The notes under the pieces: model-generated | Told to the model about the DNA's origin: nothing | Seen by the model: the letters and a program-made list of their open reading frames with translations, nothing else | Database searches by the model: none | Shown: positions 39,701 to 48,964 of the stretch, in pieces | How positions within the stretch are numbered: the first letter of the stretch is position 1 | How the letters are laid out: the number at the start of each line of letters is the position of its first letter | Program-made: the position numbers and the translations under genes | Assembly: GCF_014268455.2 (NCBI RefSeq) | Contig: NZ_CP077085.1 | Span: 310,001 to 374,000 of the forward strand | Origin: Pseudomonas shahriarae | GTDB taxonomy: Bacteria; Pseudomonadota; Gammaproteobacteria; Pseudomonadales; Pseudomonadaceae | DNA length: 64,000 bases | Direction: 5' to 3'

Positions 39701-42700
39701 CTTCGGTGCCGGTGACGGCGCCGCCAGTGGCAACCGGTGCGTCGTTGACCGCCACTACGTTGACTGTGGTGGTCGCTACGTTCGAGTAGTTGCCGCCGTC
39801 GGTCACGGTCACGGTGATGGTCCGTGGCGTGGTGCTCGGGTCGTCGCTGCTGTTGCTGAACGTGATGTTCTTGATCTGCTGCATGTAGTCAGCCAGCGAC
39901 GCCGTCCCGGTTAGGGTCAGGGTGATCTTGCCGGTGACAGGATCCGTGACCGAGGTCACGTTCATACCGCTGACCTTGCTGTAGTCCAGCAAGTCGTTCG
40001 GCTGAGTATTGGTCAGCACCACCGTGGCGCCAGTCAGTTGGGTGCTGTCCGGGTCGGTGATGCGGATGTCGGTGTCAGCAATCGACACGCCAGTGCCGCC
40101 CTCGGTGAACGTGGTCTTGAAGTCGTTCCCGGTGGCGCCGCTGGAGTTGTTGGCATCCAGGTCGATGGTCGGTGGTGCATCGTTATCGATGATCGACGTT
40201 TCGATTTTACCGTTGGTGGTGCTGACAACCAGGTTCTCGAAGTTACCGCCGGAGGTACCGGAGATGCTGATCTCGAACTTCTCCGTAGGCTCGGTCAGCT
40301 TGTCGTCGATGGTCTTGATATCGAACGTCGCAGTGCTTTGGCCGGCTGGAATCTTCACGGTGTACACGCCGTTGAAGTCCGAACCGTCCTGGGCCACACC
40401 TTTATACGAGAGGGTCACCGTGACTTCGGTGGCTGCCGGCTGGGTCAGGTTCAACGTGTAATGAGCGGTCTGGCCTTCGGTCACCGAGGTATCGCCCGCG
40501 ATACTGATCACGGTGTTGCTCGTCACGTCCGTCACCTTGGTGACTACCGGAGTACCGACCGGGATCAGGTTTTCATACTTGTCACCACCGCTGACCACGT
40601 TAGTGATCTTCGCGGAAATATCCTTGGCGCCCACGTAGAAGTCATTCGGCGCGGTGAAGTTGGCGGTACTGCTGGTCTTGCCATTACCGATGGTAATGAT
40701 CAAGTCGTTGTCCAACTTGATCACCAGGTCGGAACCCACGTTGGTCACGGCCGCACCGTTCTTGTCCACGAGGCTGGCGGTGTAGACGATCTGGCCACCT
40801 TCGGCGACGTTGGCGGTGGCGGTCAGCACAACCCTCACCTCGTCGATGGTGTCGTTGATGGTTGTGGTTGCGCCATCGCCAGCAACTACGAGCTTCTCGA
40901 AGTTGCCACCGTCAGTCCCGGTGATCTGAACGGTCTGGGTGCTCTTGTCGACGAACACGTCATCGCCAGGGGCATCAACGGTGACGGTACCGACGGTTTC
41001 ACCGGCCTTGATGGTGATGGTCTGTTTGTTGTCCAGCGTCAGGGTGACGTCGGTATCCGCTTTATTCGAAAGCGTAGCGGTGTAGGTGATCTGGCCACCC
41101 TCACTCACTTCCGACGGAGCCGTCAGCGTCACGGTCGTAGTGTTATCGGTACCTGGGGTATCAGTAACAGTCGTAGTGACCTTATCAGTGCCCGGAACCA
41201 GGTTTTCAAAGTGCTCGCCACCGGTGACTTCTTTAATGCCGGTAGTAACAGTCTGATCGCCTTTGTACACATCATCCGGAGCTGTAGTCGAAACAGTACC
41301 GCTCGACTGGTTCACACCGATGGTGATGACCTGGTTGTTATCCAGGGTCACGGTCACAGGGCTGGTGATGTTAGTCACCGGCGCGCCGTTCTTATCTACC
41401 AAGGTAGCGGTGTAGACGATCTCGCCGCCTTCGCCCACAGTTTTAGTGGCGGTCAGGACCACATCGACCTTGTCGATGGTGTCGTTGATGGTTGTGGTTG
41501 CGCCATCGCCAGCGACTACGAGCTTCTCGAAGTTGCCGCCGTCAGTCCCGGTGATCTGGACGGTTTGGGTGCTCTTATCGACGAACACGTCATCGCCAGG
41601 GGCATCAACGGTGACGGTGCCGACTGTTTCGCCCGCTTTGATGGTGATGGTTTGTTTGTTATCGAGTGTCAGGGTGACGTCAGTGTCAGCCTTGTTGCTC
41701 AAGGTGGCGGTGTAAGTGATCTGGCCACCTTCACTCACTTCCGAAGGAGCAGTCAGCGTCACGGTCGTGGTGTTATCGGTGCCCGGTGTGTCAGTGACAG
41801 TCGTGGTGACCTTGTCAGTACCTGGAACCAGGTTTTCAAAGTGCTCGCCACCGGTGACTTCTTTAATGCCGGTAGTAACAGTCTGGTCGCCTTTGTACAC
41901 ATCATCTGGAGCCACAACCGAGACAGTCCCGCTCGACTGGTTCACACCAATGGTGATGACCTGGTTGTTATCCAGGGTCACAGTCACAGGGTTGGTGATG
42001 TTAGTTACTGGCGCACCGTTTTTATCCACAAGGGTGGCGGTGTAAACGATCTCGCCGCCTTCGCCCACAGTTTTAGTGGCGGTCAGGACCACATCGACCT
42101 TGTCGATGGTGTCGTTGATGGTGGTAGTCGCGCCATTGCCAGCAACCACGAGCTTCTCGAAGTTGCCGCCGTCAGTCCCGGTGATCTGGACAGTCTGGGT
42201 GCTCTTATCGACGAACACGTCATCGCCAGGGGCATCAACGGTGACGGTACCGACGGTTTCGCCGGCCTTGATGGTGATGGTTTGTTTGTTATCGAGTGTC
42301 AGGGTGACGTCAGTGTCAGCCTTGTTGCTCAAGGTGGCGGTGTAAGTGATCTGGCCACCTTCACTCACTTCCGAAGGAGCAGTCAGCGTCACGGTCGTGG
42401 TGTTATCGGTGCCCGGTGTGTCAGTGACAGTCGTGGTGACCTTGTCAGTACCTGGAACCAGGTTTTCAAAGTGCTCGCCACCGGTGACTTCTTTAATGCC
42501 GGTAGTAACAGTCTGGTCGCCTTTGTACACATCATCTGGAGCCACAACCGAGACAGTCCCGCTCGACTGGTTCACACCAATGGTGATGACCTGGTTGTTA
42601 TCCAGGGTCACGGTCACAGGGCTGGTGATGTTAGTCACCGGCGCGCCGTTTTTATCCACCAAGGTAGCGGTGTAAACGATCTCGCCGCCTTCACCCACAG

Positions 42701-45080
42701 TTTTGGTGGCGGTCAGTACCACATCAACCTTGTCGATAGTGTCGTTGATCTGCGTCGTCGCCCCACCCGGTGCGATATCAAGCTTCTCGAAGCCACCACC
42801 CACGATGTCCGGATTGATCGTGACGTTGATCGGACCTGCATCTTTGAATACGTCGTCGCTCGGTGCCTTGGACGTCACCTGGCCTGTCGTCTCGCCCTTG
42901 GCGATAGTGATCACGTCACCATTGCTCAAGGTCAGGGTCAGGTCGCTGCCGGCCTTGTTGCTCAAGGTCGCGGTGTAGGTGATGTTGCCACCTTCGTCGG
43001 CCTCGCCTGGTGCGGTCAGGGTGACGGTGGTGGTGTCGGTGGTGCCGGGTGTGTCGGTCACGGTGGTGTTGACCGGCGTGGTGCCCGGTACCAGGTTCTC
43101 GAAATGCGCGCCGCCGGTCACATTGGTGATAGCGGTGGTGACGGTCTGGTTGCCCTCATACACGTCGTTCGGCGCAACAGTGGTGGCAGTGCCAGCGGAC
43201 TGGCCGACACCAATGGTGATGGCCTGGCCATTGTCCAGCGTCACGGTCAACGGATTGGTGGTGTTAGTGACCGGGTTACCTGCCTTGTCCACCAGCGACG
43301 CGGTGTAGACGATATTACCGCCTTCGCCCACGGTGGTAGTCGCAGTCAGGACCACATCGACCTTGTCGATAGTGTCGTTGACGGTGGTGGTAGCGCCGTC
43401 ACCGGCCACTTCCAGTTTTTCGAAGTTGCCGCCAGTAGTCTCGACGATCTTTACGGTTTGCGTGCTTTTGTCGACAAACACATCATCGCCCGGAGCATCG
43501 ACGGTGACGGAGCCGACGGTTTCACCCGCCTTGATGATGATGGTCGAACCGTTATCCAGCTTCAGCGTAACGTCAGTGTCGGCTTTATTGGAAAGCGTGG
43601 CGATATAGGTAATCTGGCCGCCTTCGCTGACATCGCCTGGCGCAGTCAGGGTTACGGTGGTGGTGTCGACCGAATCGGTGATGGTGGTGACGGCTGGCGT
43701 GGTGTTGGGCACCAGGTTTTCAAAGTTGCCACCGGTCGTGCCAGTGATGGTCGTCGTGACGGTGCTGCCGTTGACGTAGACGTCGTTCGCCGGAGTGTCG
43801 ACCACCACGGTACCGACGGACTCGCCGGCCTTGATGGTGATCACCGAGCCGTTGGACAAGGTCACGGTCACCGGGGTTTGCGCCGGGTTGGTCAGCGTCG
43901 CGGTGTAGGTGATCTGGCCTCCTTCGGTGACGGTGTTAGTGGCGGTGAGGGTCACGCCGGTGTCGTCGACCGAATCGGTAATCGTGGTGACGGCTGGTGT
44001 GGTGTTGGGCACCAGGTTTTCGAAGTTGCCACCGGTTGCCCCGGTGATGGTGGTGCTGACCGTGCTGCCATTGTTGTAGACGTCGTTGGCCGGTGTCTCG
44101 ACCACCACTGTACCGGTGGACTTACCTGCCTCGATGTTGATCACCGAGCCGTTGCTCAAGGTAATGGTGACGGGCGTCTGCGCCGGGTTGGTCAAGGTCG
44201 CGGTGTAGGTGATCTGACCGCCTTCGGTCACCGTTTCGCCTGCTGTCAGGGTCACGGTGGTGGTGTCGATGGTGTCGGTGATCTGGGTGACGGCCGGCGT
44301 CGGGTCGACGGTCACGATCAGGTTGTTACCGCCGGTGGTGCCAGTGACGGTGACGCTGATCTGGCCTGGGTCGATATACGGGCTGTCATTAGGCGCCAGG
44401 GGCACATTCACGGAGCCAGTCACCTGGCCGGCCGGGATGGTGATCACCGCGCCGTTGGACAGGGTGACGGTCAGGTTGCTGGTAGACGGCTGGGTCACCG
44501 TAGCGGTGTAGGTCAGCACGCCGCCGGCTTCGGTGATGGTCGGGGTGGCGCTCAGGGACAGGGTCGACGGCAAAGGTGCTGCCGTGAGCGGGTCGGTCGG
44601 CTGCCCGCCGAGTTCGTTGGTCAACGCATTGGTACCGAAACCCAGGCCAGCCGTCGGGAAACCAATGGTCGGATCAACCGAGCCTGCGGTCTCATCGAGC
44701 ATCACAAAGCTGTGACCGCCCCCCGCAGCGCCGGTGCCAGCAGCTGCCGCGCCTGCGGCGGTGGCTTCCAGCTCGGTGGTCGGGTCAGCGCCGGCGGCGA
44801 TTGCCTGCTGCAGTTCGGCAACCGACGGTGCAGCCTGTGCGGTGGCTTGTGCCAGGTCCGTGCTGGAGTCGGGCGCGGTGGCGCTCCACTGGGTGTCACG
44901 GCCCAGGTCCAGGGTGCGACCATCGGCCAGCTCCAGGCTGACTGCGCCCGACATCCCGGTGTCTATCTGGTCGCCGGCAAAAAGGCGATCACCTTCAACA
45001 AGCACCCGGCGGGCCCCTTCCGGAGAAATGACGAAAACTTGGCCAACAATGCTTTTGACGATGGCAACAACACTGCTCAT
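36783..45080 (-). CDS. lapA: Giant type I secreted RTX biofilm adhesin
   Basis: The 2765-residue adhesin starts with the retention module (SSVVAIVKSIVGQVFVISPE) that holds LapA in the TolC-like pore, then the LapG site TAAG at Thr107-Ala108-Ala109-Gly110. Residues about 170-1515 are a long array of Ig-like repeats near 100 residues each; a 210-residue pair repeats three times almost unchanged. A Calx-beta domain (about 1520-1640), cadherin-like segments, a PA14-like domain (about 1985-2065), a von Willebrand A domain with MIDTSGSMGSD near 2257, RTX calcium repeats (GGSGDDILFGQGGND, about 2605-2670) and a C-terminal secretion signal follow. GGAG precedes the ATG. It is exported by LapEBC, divergently encoded. 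Confidence 0.96.
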   Translation of the reverse strand: MSSVVAIVKSIVGQVFVISPEGARRVLVEGDRLFAGDQIDTGMSGAVSLELADGRTLDLGRDTQWSATAPDSSTDLAQATAQAAPSVAELQQAIAAGADPTTELEATAAGAAAAGTGAAGGGHSFVMLDETAGSVDPTIGFPTAGLGFGTNALTNELGGQPTDPLTAAPLPSTLSLSATPTITEAGGVLTYTATVTQPSTSNLTVTLSNGAVITIPAGQVTGSVNVPLAPNDSPYIDPGQISVTVTGTTGGNNLIVTVDPTPAVTQITDTIDTTTVTLTAGETVTEGGQITYTATLTNPAQTPVTITLSNGSVINIEAGKSTGTVVVETPANDVYNNGSTVSTTITGATGGNFENLVPNTTPAVTTITDSVDDTGVTLTATNTVTEGGQITYTATLTNPAQTPVTVTLSNGSVITIKAGESVGTVVVDTPANDVYVNGSTVTTTITGTTGGNFENLVPNTTPAVTTITDSVDTTTVTLTAPGDVSEGGQITYIATLSNKADTDVTLKLDNGSTIIIKAGETVGSVTVDAPGDDVFVDKSTQTVKIVETTGGNFEKLEVAGDGATTTVNDTIDKVDVVLTATTTVGEGGNIVYTASLVDKAGNPVTNTTNPLTVTLDNGQAITIGVGQSAGTATTVAPNDVYEGNQTVTTAITNVTGGAHFENLVPGTTPVNTTVTDTPGTTDTTTVTLTAPGEADEGGNITYTATLSNKAGSDLTLTLSNGDVITIAKGETTGQVTSKAPSDDVFKDAGPINVTINPDIVGGGFEKLDIAPGGATTQINDTIDKVDVVLTATKTVGEGGEIVYTATLVDKNGAPVTNITSPVTVTLDNNQVITIGVNQSSGTVSVVAPDDVYKGDQTVTTGIKEVTGGEHFENLVPGTDKVTTTVTDTPGTDNTTTVTLTAPSEVSEGGQITYTATLSNKADTDVTLTLDNKQTITIKAGETVGTVTVDAPGDDVFVDKSTQTVQITGTDGGNFEKLVVAGNGATTTINDTIDKVDVVLTATKTVGEGGEIVYTATLVDKNGAPVTNITNPVTVTLDNNQVITIGVNQSSGTVSVVAPDDVYKGDQTVTTGIKEVTGGEHFENLVPGTDKVTTTVTDTPGTDNTTTVTLTAPSEVSEGGQITYTATLSNKADTDVTLTLDNKQTITIKAGETVGTVTVDAPGDDVFVDKSTQTVQITGTDGGNFEKLVVAGDGATTTINDTIDKVDVVLTATKTVGEGGEIVYTATLVDKNGAPVTNITSPVTVTLDNNQVITIGVNQSSGTVSTTAPDDVYKGDQTVTTGIKEVTGGEHFENLVPGTDKVTTTVTDTPGTDNTTTVTLTAPSEVSEGGQITYTATLSNKADTDVTLTLDNKQTITIKAGETVGTVTVDAPGDDVFVDKSTQTVQITGTDGGNFEKLVVAGDGATTTINDTIDEVRVVLTATANVAEGGQIVYTASLVDKNGAAVTNVGSDLVIKLDNDLIITIGNGKTSSTANFTAPNDFYVGAKDISAKITNVVSGGDKYENLIPVGTPVVTKVTDVTSNTVISIAGDTSVTEGQTAHYTLNLTQPAATEVTVTLSYKGVAQDGSDFNGVYTVKIPAGQSTATFDIKTIDDKLTEPTEKFEISISGTSGGNFENLVVSTTNGKIETSIIDNDAPPTIDLDANNSSGATGNDFKTTFTEGGTGVSIADTDIRITDPDSTQLTGATVVLTNTQPNDLLDYSKVSGMNVTSVTDPVTGKITLTLTGTASLADYMQQIKNITFSNSSDDPSTTPRTITVTVTDGGNYSNVATTTVNVVAVNDAPVATGGAVTGTEDTSLKLTWANFGVTDVDSPQASLGVKITELPVAGKLQYLAADGTTWTNVTAGQTFTKAQIDGGQLRFTPNANESGADGYGGTGVGNKQADYAQFKFQPTDGKDLGTSATVKVDITPVADAPTLSVADNNIASVGLTKQSWNSIANLGTNGNGATPTALKNAIDNAGTPNSTTLSTNVESTANVPAGAGSKTSGLIYLEAGKAYTFSGYADDSLLIRIGGKDVASGTWGSNSGQFSGTFTPTSNGYYSIDIYHANQSNAGGYDVNLSINGGAATNLSNTNIPIYTGVNDLINAGAQVSDLHGTNGQGYYDAYKLNEGLENGTVKLTKVTTGLTDTDGSETLSVKIGSIPVGAVLSDGAGHTFTATNGHTEVNVTGWDLNNLSLKPLPYTSGQYNLTVTSTSTESLGGSATTVANVPVKVYPATYSGSTATSGDDNVTGSSGNDIIVADVSGLNVVQGKNYNIAFMIDTSGSMGSDSVAAAKASLTTVFNSLKNSIGSSTSGTVNIFLADFSDQVNRTVTVNLKDPGALDALQKVLDKMVSTGGTNYEDVFKAASNFFKSGQATGNKDAINTTYFITDGQPTYYQRYEQTNPSLYGNVKLDDVVNMSNYTLGTATRITIDSEHYLDINTVGTVTLGTYNWWGWGQSNLGTIHAQGDGTYELSSVGGNGTASSSNINDPTLISNSQNAFALLKGLSTGGVEAIGLNSGISLNQLAPYDSDNKPQSNIDPKDLANAILGHSEATLPGADRVDGGDGNDILFGDLVSFPGITGEGYNAIQTYVAGKNGVAVAAVTGQDVHKYITEHYTEFNTSGAKDGNDTLLGGSGDDILFGQGGNDYLDGGKGNDILLGGTGNDTLIGGQGNDILIGGTGADTFVWRSGDVGNDVIKDFKASEGDRIDLRDLLKGETDSTIDNFLKLTTVDNVTTLQISSEGKLNADGGLANADVTIKLEGNNWSGQSINSLITGADPTIKVDHS
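40830..42720 (-). repeat. 630-bp tandem repeats inside lapA
   Basis: Three consecutive units of 630 bp (210 residues) are almost identical in DNA. For example, 41446-42045 matches 42076-42675 with only scattered changes. Each unit holds two Ig-like domains, one starting DKVDVVLTATKTVGEGGEI and one starting TVTLTAPSEVSEGGQITYTA. More diverged copies extend to about 44500. Boundaries are approximate because the unit is cyclic. Confidence 0.9.
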
Positions 45081-45419
45081 TGAAGATTTCTCCGGCGATC
45101 CATTCTGTGGGTGTTCCTAGGGCTGAGATCTGATGGGATTCATCAGCCTGGGAGGTGCGTAGTTTATAAAACGAATGACGTCAAATAATTGGCTGTATTT
45201 TTTGGCGATTTACTTTATGCCAAACTATTGACCTTCTTGGCGCCATCCTAAACAATCGCCTCGCTAATGTCACATTGATATTCACGCGGCGAACCGTCCT
45301 ACATGTGTGAACCAGTTCCGCTTTTGAACTTTCCGACGTACGGTCATTACGGTAGCCATTTTCTAACGCAGCACGCCAAGTTGCTGTGACTTGAGACAAG
45401 AAGTCCTGGGGATTCTTAA
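45081..45419. promoter_or_regulatory. Divergent promoter region between lapA and lapE
   Basis: This 339-bp AT-rich intergenic stretch must hold promoters for lapA (minus) and lapEBC (plus). No convincing sigma-54, sigma-S or FleQ-type box could be named by eye. A short frame at 45181-45399 is not credible. Confidence 0.5.
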
Positions 45420-46766
45420 ATGCGTTTGCACCTGCTTAAGGCAATACCGTTCGTTCTCGCCGCCAGTTTCGTACAAGCCCAAACCCTGCCCCAGGCCATG
45501 CAGCAAGCGCTGGATGTGCACCCTGAGATTCAGGCAGGTGTCAATGCTCGTATCGCGGCTGACTATCAGTTGCGTGCGGCCAAGGGCGGTTACCTGCCCC
45601 GTGTCGACCTGAACGCCGGTTATGGCCGTGAAGGCACCGACAGCTCGTCCACCCGTGCCCGTGGTGGCCATTGGGACACCCTCAATCGCGGTGAGTCGAG
45701 CCTGCGTCTGCAGCAAATGGTTTTTGACGGTTTTGCCACCTCCAGTGAAGTTGGGCGTCAACAAGCCACCGTTAACTCCCGCGCGTTTTCGTTGCTTGGC
45801 ACTTCCGAGCGCACTGCATTAACGGTAGCCCAGGTTTATCTGGACGTCCTGACCCGCCGTGAATTCGTGCGCCTGGCTGAAGACAACCTGCGTAACCACG
45901 AGCGCATTTACGACCAGATCAAGTTGCGCACCCAGCGCGGCGTCGGCAGCGGGGCTGACCTGGACCAGGCCGAAGCCCGTCTGGCCCAGGCCCGCAACAA
46001 CGTGATCACCGAGCAGACCAACCTGGCCGATGCCCAGACCAACTACCTGAGCGCTGTCGGTCAGGAAGCCGATCAGTTGGAGCGTCCGCCTAGCTTCATG
46101 GCGATGCTGCCTGCAGACCTGAACGAAGCACGTCGCCAGATGCTGGATAACAGCCCGATCCTGCGCTCGGCCGAATCCGACATCGCCGCCGCCGAAAAAC
46201 AATACGAAGCCGCCAAGTCTTCCTTCTACCCACGCTTCGACGCCGAGTTGGGCCGCAACGCCGACAACAACATCGACGGCGACGCCAGCCACAACAATGG
46301 CTGGGAAGCGATGCTGCGTATGCGCTTCAACCTGTACGCCGGTGGCAGCAACAAAGCCGAGCTGGAGTCCAAGTCCTACCAGTCCAACCAGGCCCTGGAT
46401 ATCCGCAATAACGCCTTGCGCCAGTTGAACGAAGAACTGGGCCTGGCCTGGAACGCCATGAACAACGCCAATGCCCAGGTGCCGATTGCCCAGCAATATG
46501 TCGACCACAGCAGCAAAGTACGCGGCGCCTACCAGAAGCAATTCAGCCTGGGCGAGCGGACCCTGCTCGACTTGCTCGACAGTGAAAACGAACTGTTCAC
46601 CGCTTCGCGTCGTCTGGAAGAGATAAAAAACGTTCAGTTATTTACTCAGTACCGAATCAAGGCGACCATGGGCGAGTTGCTCAAGAGCCAGGGAGTGGTC
46701 GCACCGATGGCCTCCGTCGTCCAGAACGATGTGAAGCCGAAAGTTCAACTGCCGGGGATGAATTGA
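45420..46766 (+). CDS. lapE: TolC-like outer-membrane channel of the Lap secretion system
   Basis: The 448-residue protein has a signal peptide ending at VQAQ (about residue 21) and the two repeated OEP (TolC) halves. These include GVGSGADLDQAEARLAQARN near residue 177 and QFSLGERTLLDLLDSENELF near residue 376. It forms the trimeric outer-membrane pore through which LapA is exported and in which its retention module lodges. It is the first gene of lapEBC and is divergent from lapA. Confidence 0.93.
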   Translation: MRLHLLKAIPFVLAASFVQAQTLPQAMQQALDVHPEIQAGVNARIAADYQLRAAKGGYLPRVDLNAGYGREGTDSSSTRARGGHWDTLNRGESSLRLQQMVFDGFATSSEVGRQQATVNSRAFSLLGTSERTALTVAQVYLDVLTRREFVRLAEDNLRNHERIYDQIKLRTQRGVGSGADLDQAEARLAQARNNVITEQTNLADAQTNYLSAVGQEADQLERPPSFMAMLPADLNEARRQMLDNSPILRSAESDIAAAEKQYEAAKSSFYPRFDAELGRNADNNIDGDASHNNGWEAMLRMRFNLYAGGSNKAELESKSYQSNQALDIRNNALRQLNEELGLAWNAMNNANAQVPIAQQYVDHSSKVRGAYQKQFSLGERTLLDLLDSENELFTASRRLEEIKNVQLFTQYRIKATMGELLKSQGVVAPMASVVQNDVKPKVQLPGMN

Positions 46767-46807
46767 GCTATTCCTTATAGACCCATCCGTTAGTTGAGAG
46801 AGCCCGC

Positions 46808-48964
46808 GTGGAATCAGAAGTTAGTCGAGTCCATCTCAGTCATGATCCACGCACATTGCACGACGACCCGTTACTCGACGGGTTGTTGGCTCTCTGCGCC
46901 CTGCACCAGAAGCCTGCCAGTGCGGCAATGCTGACCACCGGTCTGCCATTGCCGTCACAGCAGCTGACCGCCGATTTGCTGGCCCGGGCCGCGGCCCGCG
47001 CCGGTTTGCAAGGCCGGCTGCTGCAACGCAAGCTCGATTCGATCCCCGCGATTGCCATGCCGGCGCTGCTGTTGCTCAAGGACGGCCGGAGTGCCGTGCT
47101 GCTCGGCTGGCAGGGTGAAGACGAGGCCCAGGTTCTGCTCAGCGAAAGCGATGGCGGTGAAACCATCGTCAAGCGTCAAGCCTTGGCCGATGACTACATC
47201 GGCAAAGTGTTTTTTGCCCAGCCCCAGCACAAATTCGATGTCAGCCACGGCACCCTGATCCCTCGGGCCCGTTCGTGGTTTCGCGACACCCTCAAGCGTT
47301 CGCGTTGGCTCTACGCCGATGCCATCGCTGCCAGTTTCCTGATCAACCTGATTGCCATGGCCGCGCCGCTGTTCGTGATGAACGTCTACGACCGCGTGGT
47401 GCCGAACCAGGCCACCGCCACCCTGTGGGTGCTGGCCACCGGTATTTTCATCGCCTACGTCTTCGACCTGGTCCTCAAGAGCTTGCGCAGTCTGTGCCTG
47501 GACCTGGCCGGCAAAAAAACCGACCTGATCATCTCGGCCACGCTGTTCGAGCGGATCGTCGGCATGTCGATGAAGTACCGCCCGGCGCGGGTCGGCAGTT
47601 TCGCCCAGAACATCCACGAGTTTCAGAGCCTGCGCGACTTCCTCGCGTCCCTGACCCTCACCAGCCTGATCGACTTGCCGTTCACCCTGCTGATCTTCAT
47701 GGTGATCGCCATCCTCGGCGGGCACCTGGTGTGGATCCCCATGCTGGCTTTCCCGATTGCCCTGGGCATCGGTTACCTGCTGCAAAAACCGCTGGTCGCC
47801 ACCATGGAACGCACCATGGCCCTGGCCTCCGAGCGCCAGTCGAGCCTGATCGAAACCCTGGCCGGGCTGGATGCGGTCAAGGTCAACAACGCGGAAAGCG
47901 AGCGCCAGTACCAGTGGGAGCAGACCATTGGCACCCTCAGCCGCCTTGAGTTGCGGGTGAAAATGCTCTCTGGCCTGTCGATGAACATCACCCTGCTGAT
48001 CCAGCAACTGGCGGGTGTGATCATGATTGTCTTCGGGGTCTACCAGATCATTGACGGCAACCTCAGCATGGGCGGCCTGATTGCCTGCTACATGCTCAGT
48101 GGCCGAGCCCTCAGCCCCCTGGCGTCGCTGTCGGGCCTGATGACCCGCTACCAGCAGGCCAAAGTCACCATGGTCTCCACCGACCAGATGATGGAACTGC
48201 CTCAGGAGCGCAACTTCGAAGAGCGCCCCTTGAGCCGCCGCACCCTGCAAGGTGCCATCGAGTGCCGGGGCCTGAACTTTACCTACCCCAACCAGCAGAA
48301 CATGGCGCTCAAGAACATCAACCTGGTGATCAAGCCCGGCGAGAAAATTGGCATCATCGGGCGCAGCGGCTCGGGCAAAAGCTCCCTGGCCAAACTGATC
48401 GTCGGCCTCTACCAGCCCGACTCCGGCGCCCTGCTGGTGGACGGGGTGGACATTCGCCAGATCGACGTCAGCGAACTGCGCCACAACGTCGGCTATGTGC
48501 CTCAGGACATTCAACTGCTGGCCGGCACCCTGCGCGACAACCTGGTCTCCGGCGCCCGCTACGTTGAAGACGAAGTGGTGCTGCAAGCCGCCGAACTGGC
48601 CGGCGTCCACGAATTTGCCCGTCTGCACCCGCAAGGCTACGAACTGCAAGTGGGCGAGCGAGGCCAGAACCTCTCTGGCGGCCAGCGACAAAACGTCGCC
48701 CTGGCCCGTGCCCTGCTGCTTAATCCGCCTATCCTGCTGCTGGACGAACCGACCAGCGCCATGGACAACACCGGCGAGGAGCGCCTTAAACAGCGCCTGC
48801 AAGCCGTTGTGGAAAACAAGACGGTGGTGCTGGTGACACACCGGGCGTCGCTGCTGTCCCTGGTGGACCGCTTGTTGGTCATCGACCGTGGGCAAATCCT
48901 CGCCGATGGTCCGAAAGCCGTAGTGATGGAAGCGTTGAAGAAGGGGCAGATCAGTGTTGCGTAA
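46808..48964 (+). CDS. lapB: Type I secretion ABC transporter of the Lap system
   Basis: The 718-residue protein has an N-terminal C39-like domain (about 1-140) that lacks the catalytic cysteine. A six-helix transporter domain follows (about 160-440), then an ATPase with Walker A GRSGSGKSS, signature LSGGQRQNVALARALLL, Walker B ILLLDEPTSAMD and H-loop VTHR. A C39-like rather than active peptidase domain is usual for exporters of RTX adhesins with C-terminal signals. The start is GTG at 46808. It overlaps lapC by 11 bp. Confidence 0.95.
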   Translation: MESEVSRVHLSHDPRTLHDDPLLDGLLALCALHQKPASAAMLTTGLPLPSQQLTADLLARAAARAGLQGRLLQRKLDSIPAIAMPALLLLKDGRSAVLLGWQGEDEAQVLLSESDGGETIVKRQALADDYIGKVFFAQPQHKFDVSHGTLIPRARSWFRDTLKRSRWLYADAIAASFLINLIAMAAPLFVMNVYDRVVPNQATATLWVLATGIFIAYVFDLVLKSLRSLCLDLAGKKTDLIISATLFERIVGMSMKYRPARVGSFAQNIHEFQSLRDFLASLTLTSLIDLPFTLLIFMVIAILGGHLVWIPMLAFPIALGIGYLLQKPLVATMERTMALASERQSSLIETLAGLDAVKVNNAESERQYQWEQTIGTLSRLELRVKMLSGLSMNITLLIQQLAGVIMIVFGVYQIIDGNLSMGGLIACYMLSGRALSPLASLSGLMTRYQQAKVTMVSTDQMMELPQERNFEERPLSRRTLQGAIECRGLNFTYPNQQNMALKNINLVIKPGEKIGIIGRSGSGKSSLAKLIVGLYQPDSGALLVDGVDIRQIDVSELRHNVGYVPQDIQLLAGTLRDNLVSGARYVEDEVVLQAAELAGVHEFARLHPQGYELQVGERGQNLSGGQRQNVALARALLLNPPILLLDEPTSAMDNTGEERLKQRLQAVVENKTVVLVTHRASLLSLVDRLLVIDRGQILADGPKAVVMEALKKGQISVA

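Noticed and set aside
36783..45080. Repeats in lapA considered as a CRISPR array
   Set aside because: The repeats are coding, about 300 or 630 bp long and without unique spacers of CRISPR size; no cas gene is nearby.
40038..45083. Open frame of 1681 codons on the plus strand opposite lapA
   Set aside because: It is exactly antisense to the repeat region of lapA, is itself repetitive with the same period, and has a histidine-, glycine- and aspartate-rich composition typical of reading GC-rich repeats backwards. It lacks its own ribosome binding site, signal or domain. lapA has clear domains in the other strand.
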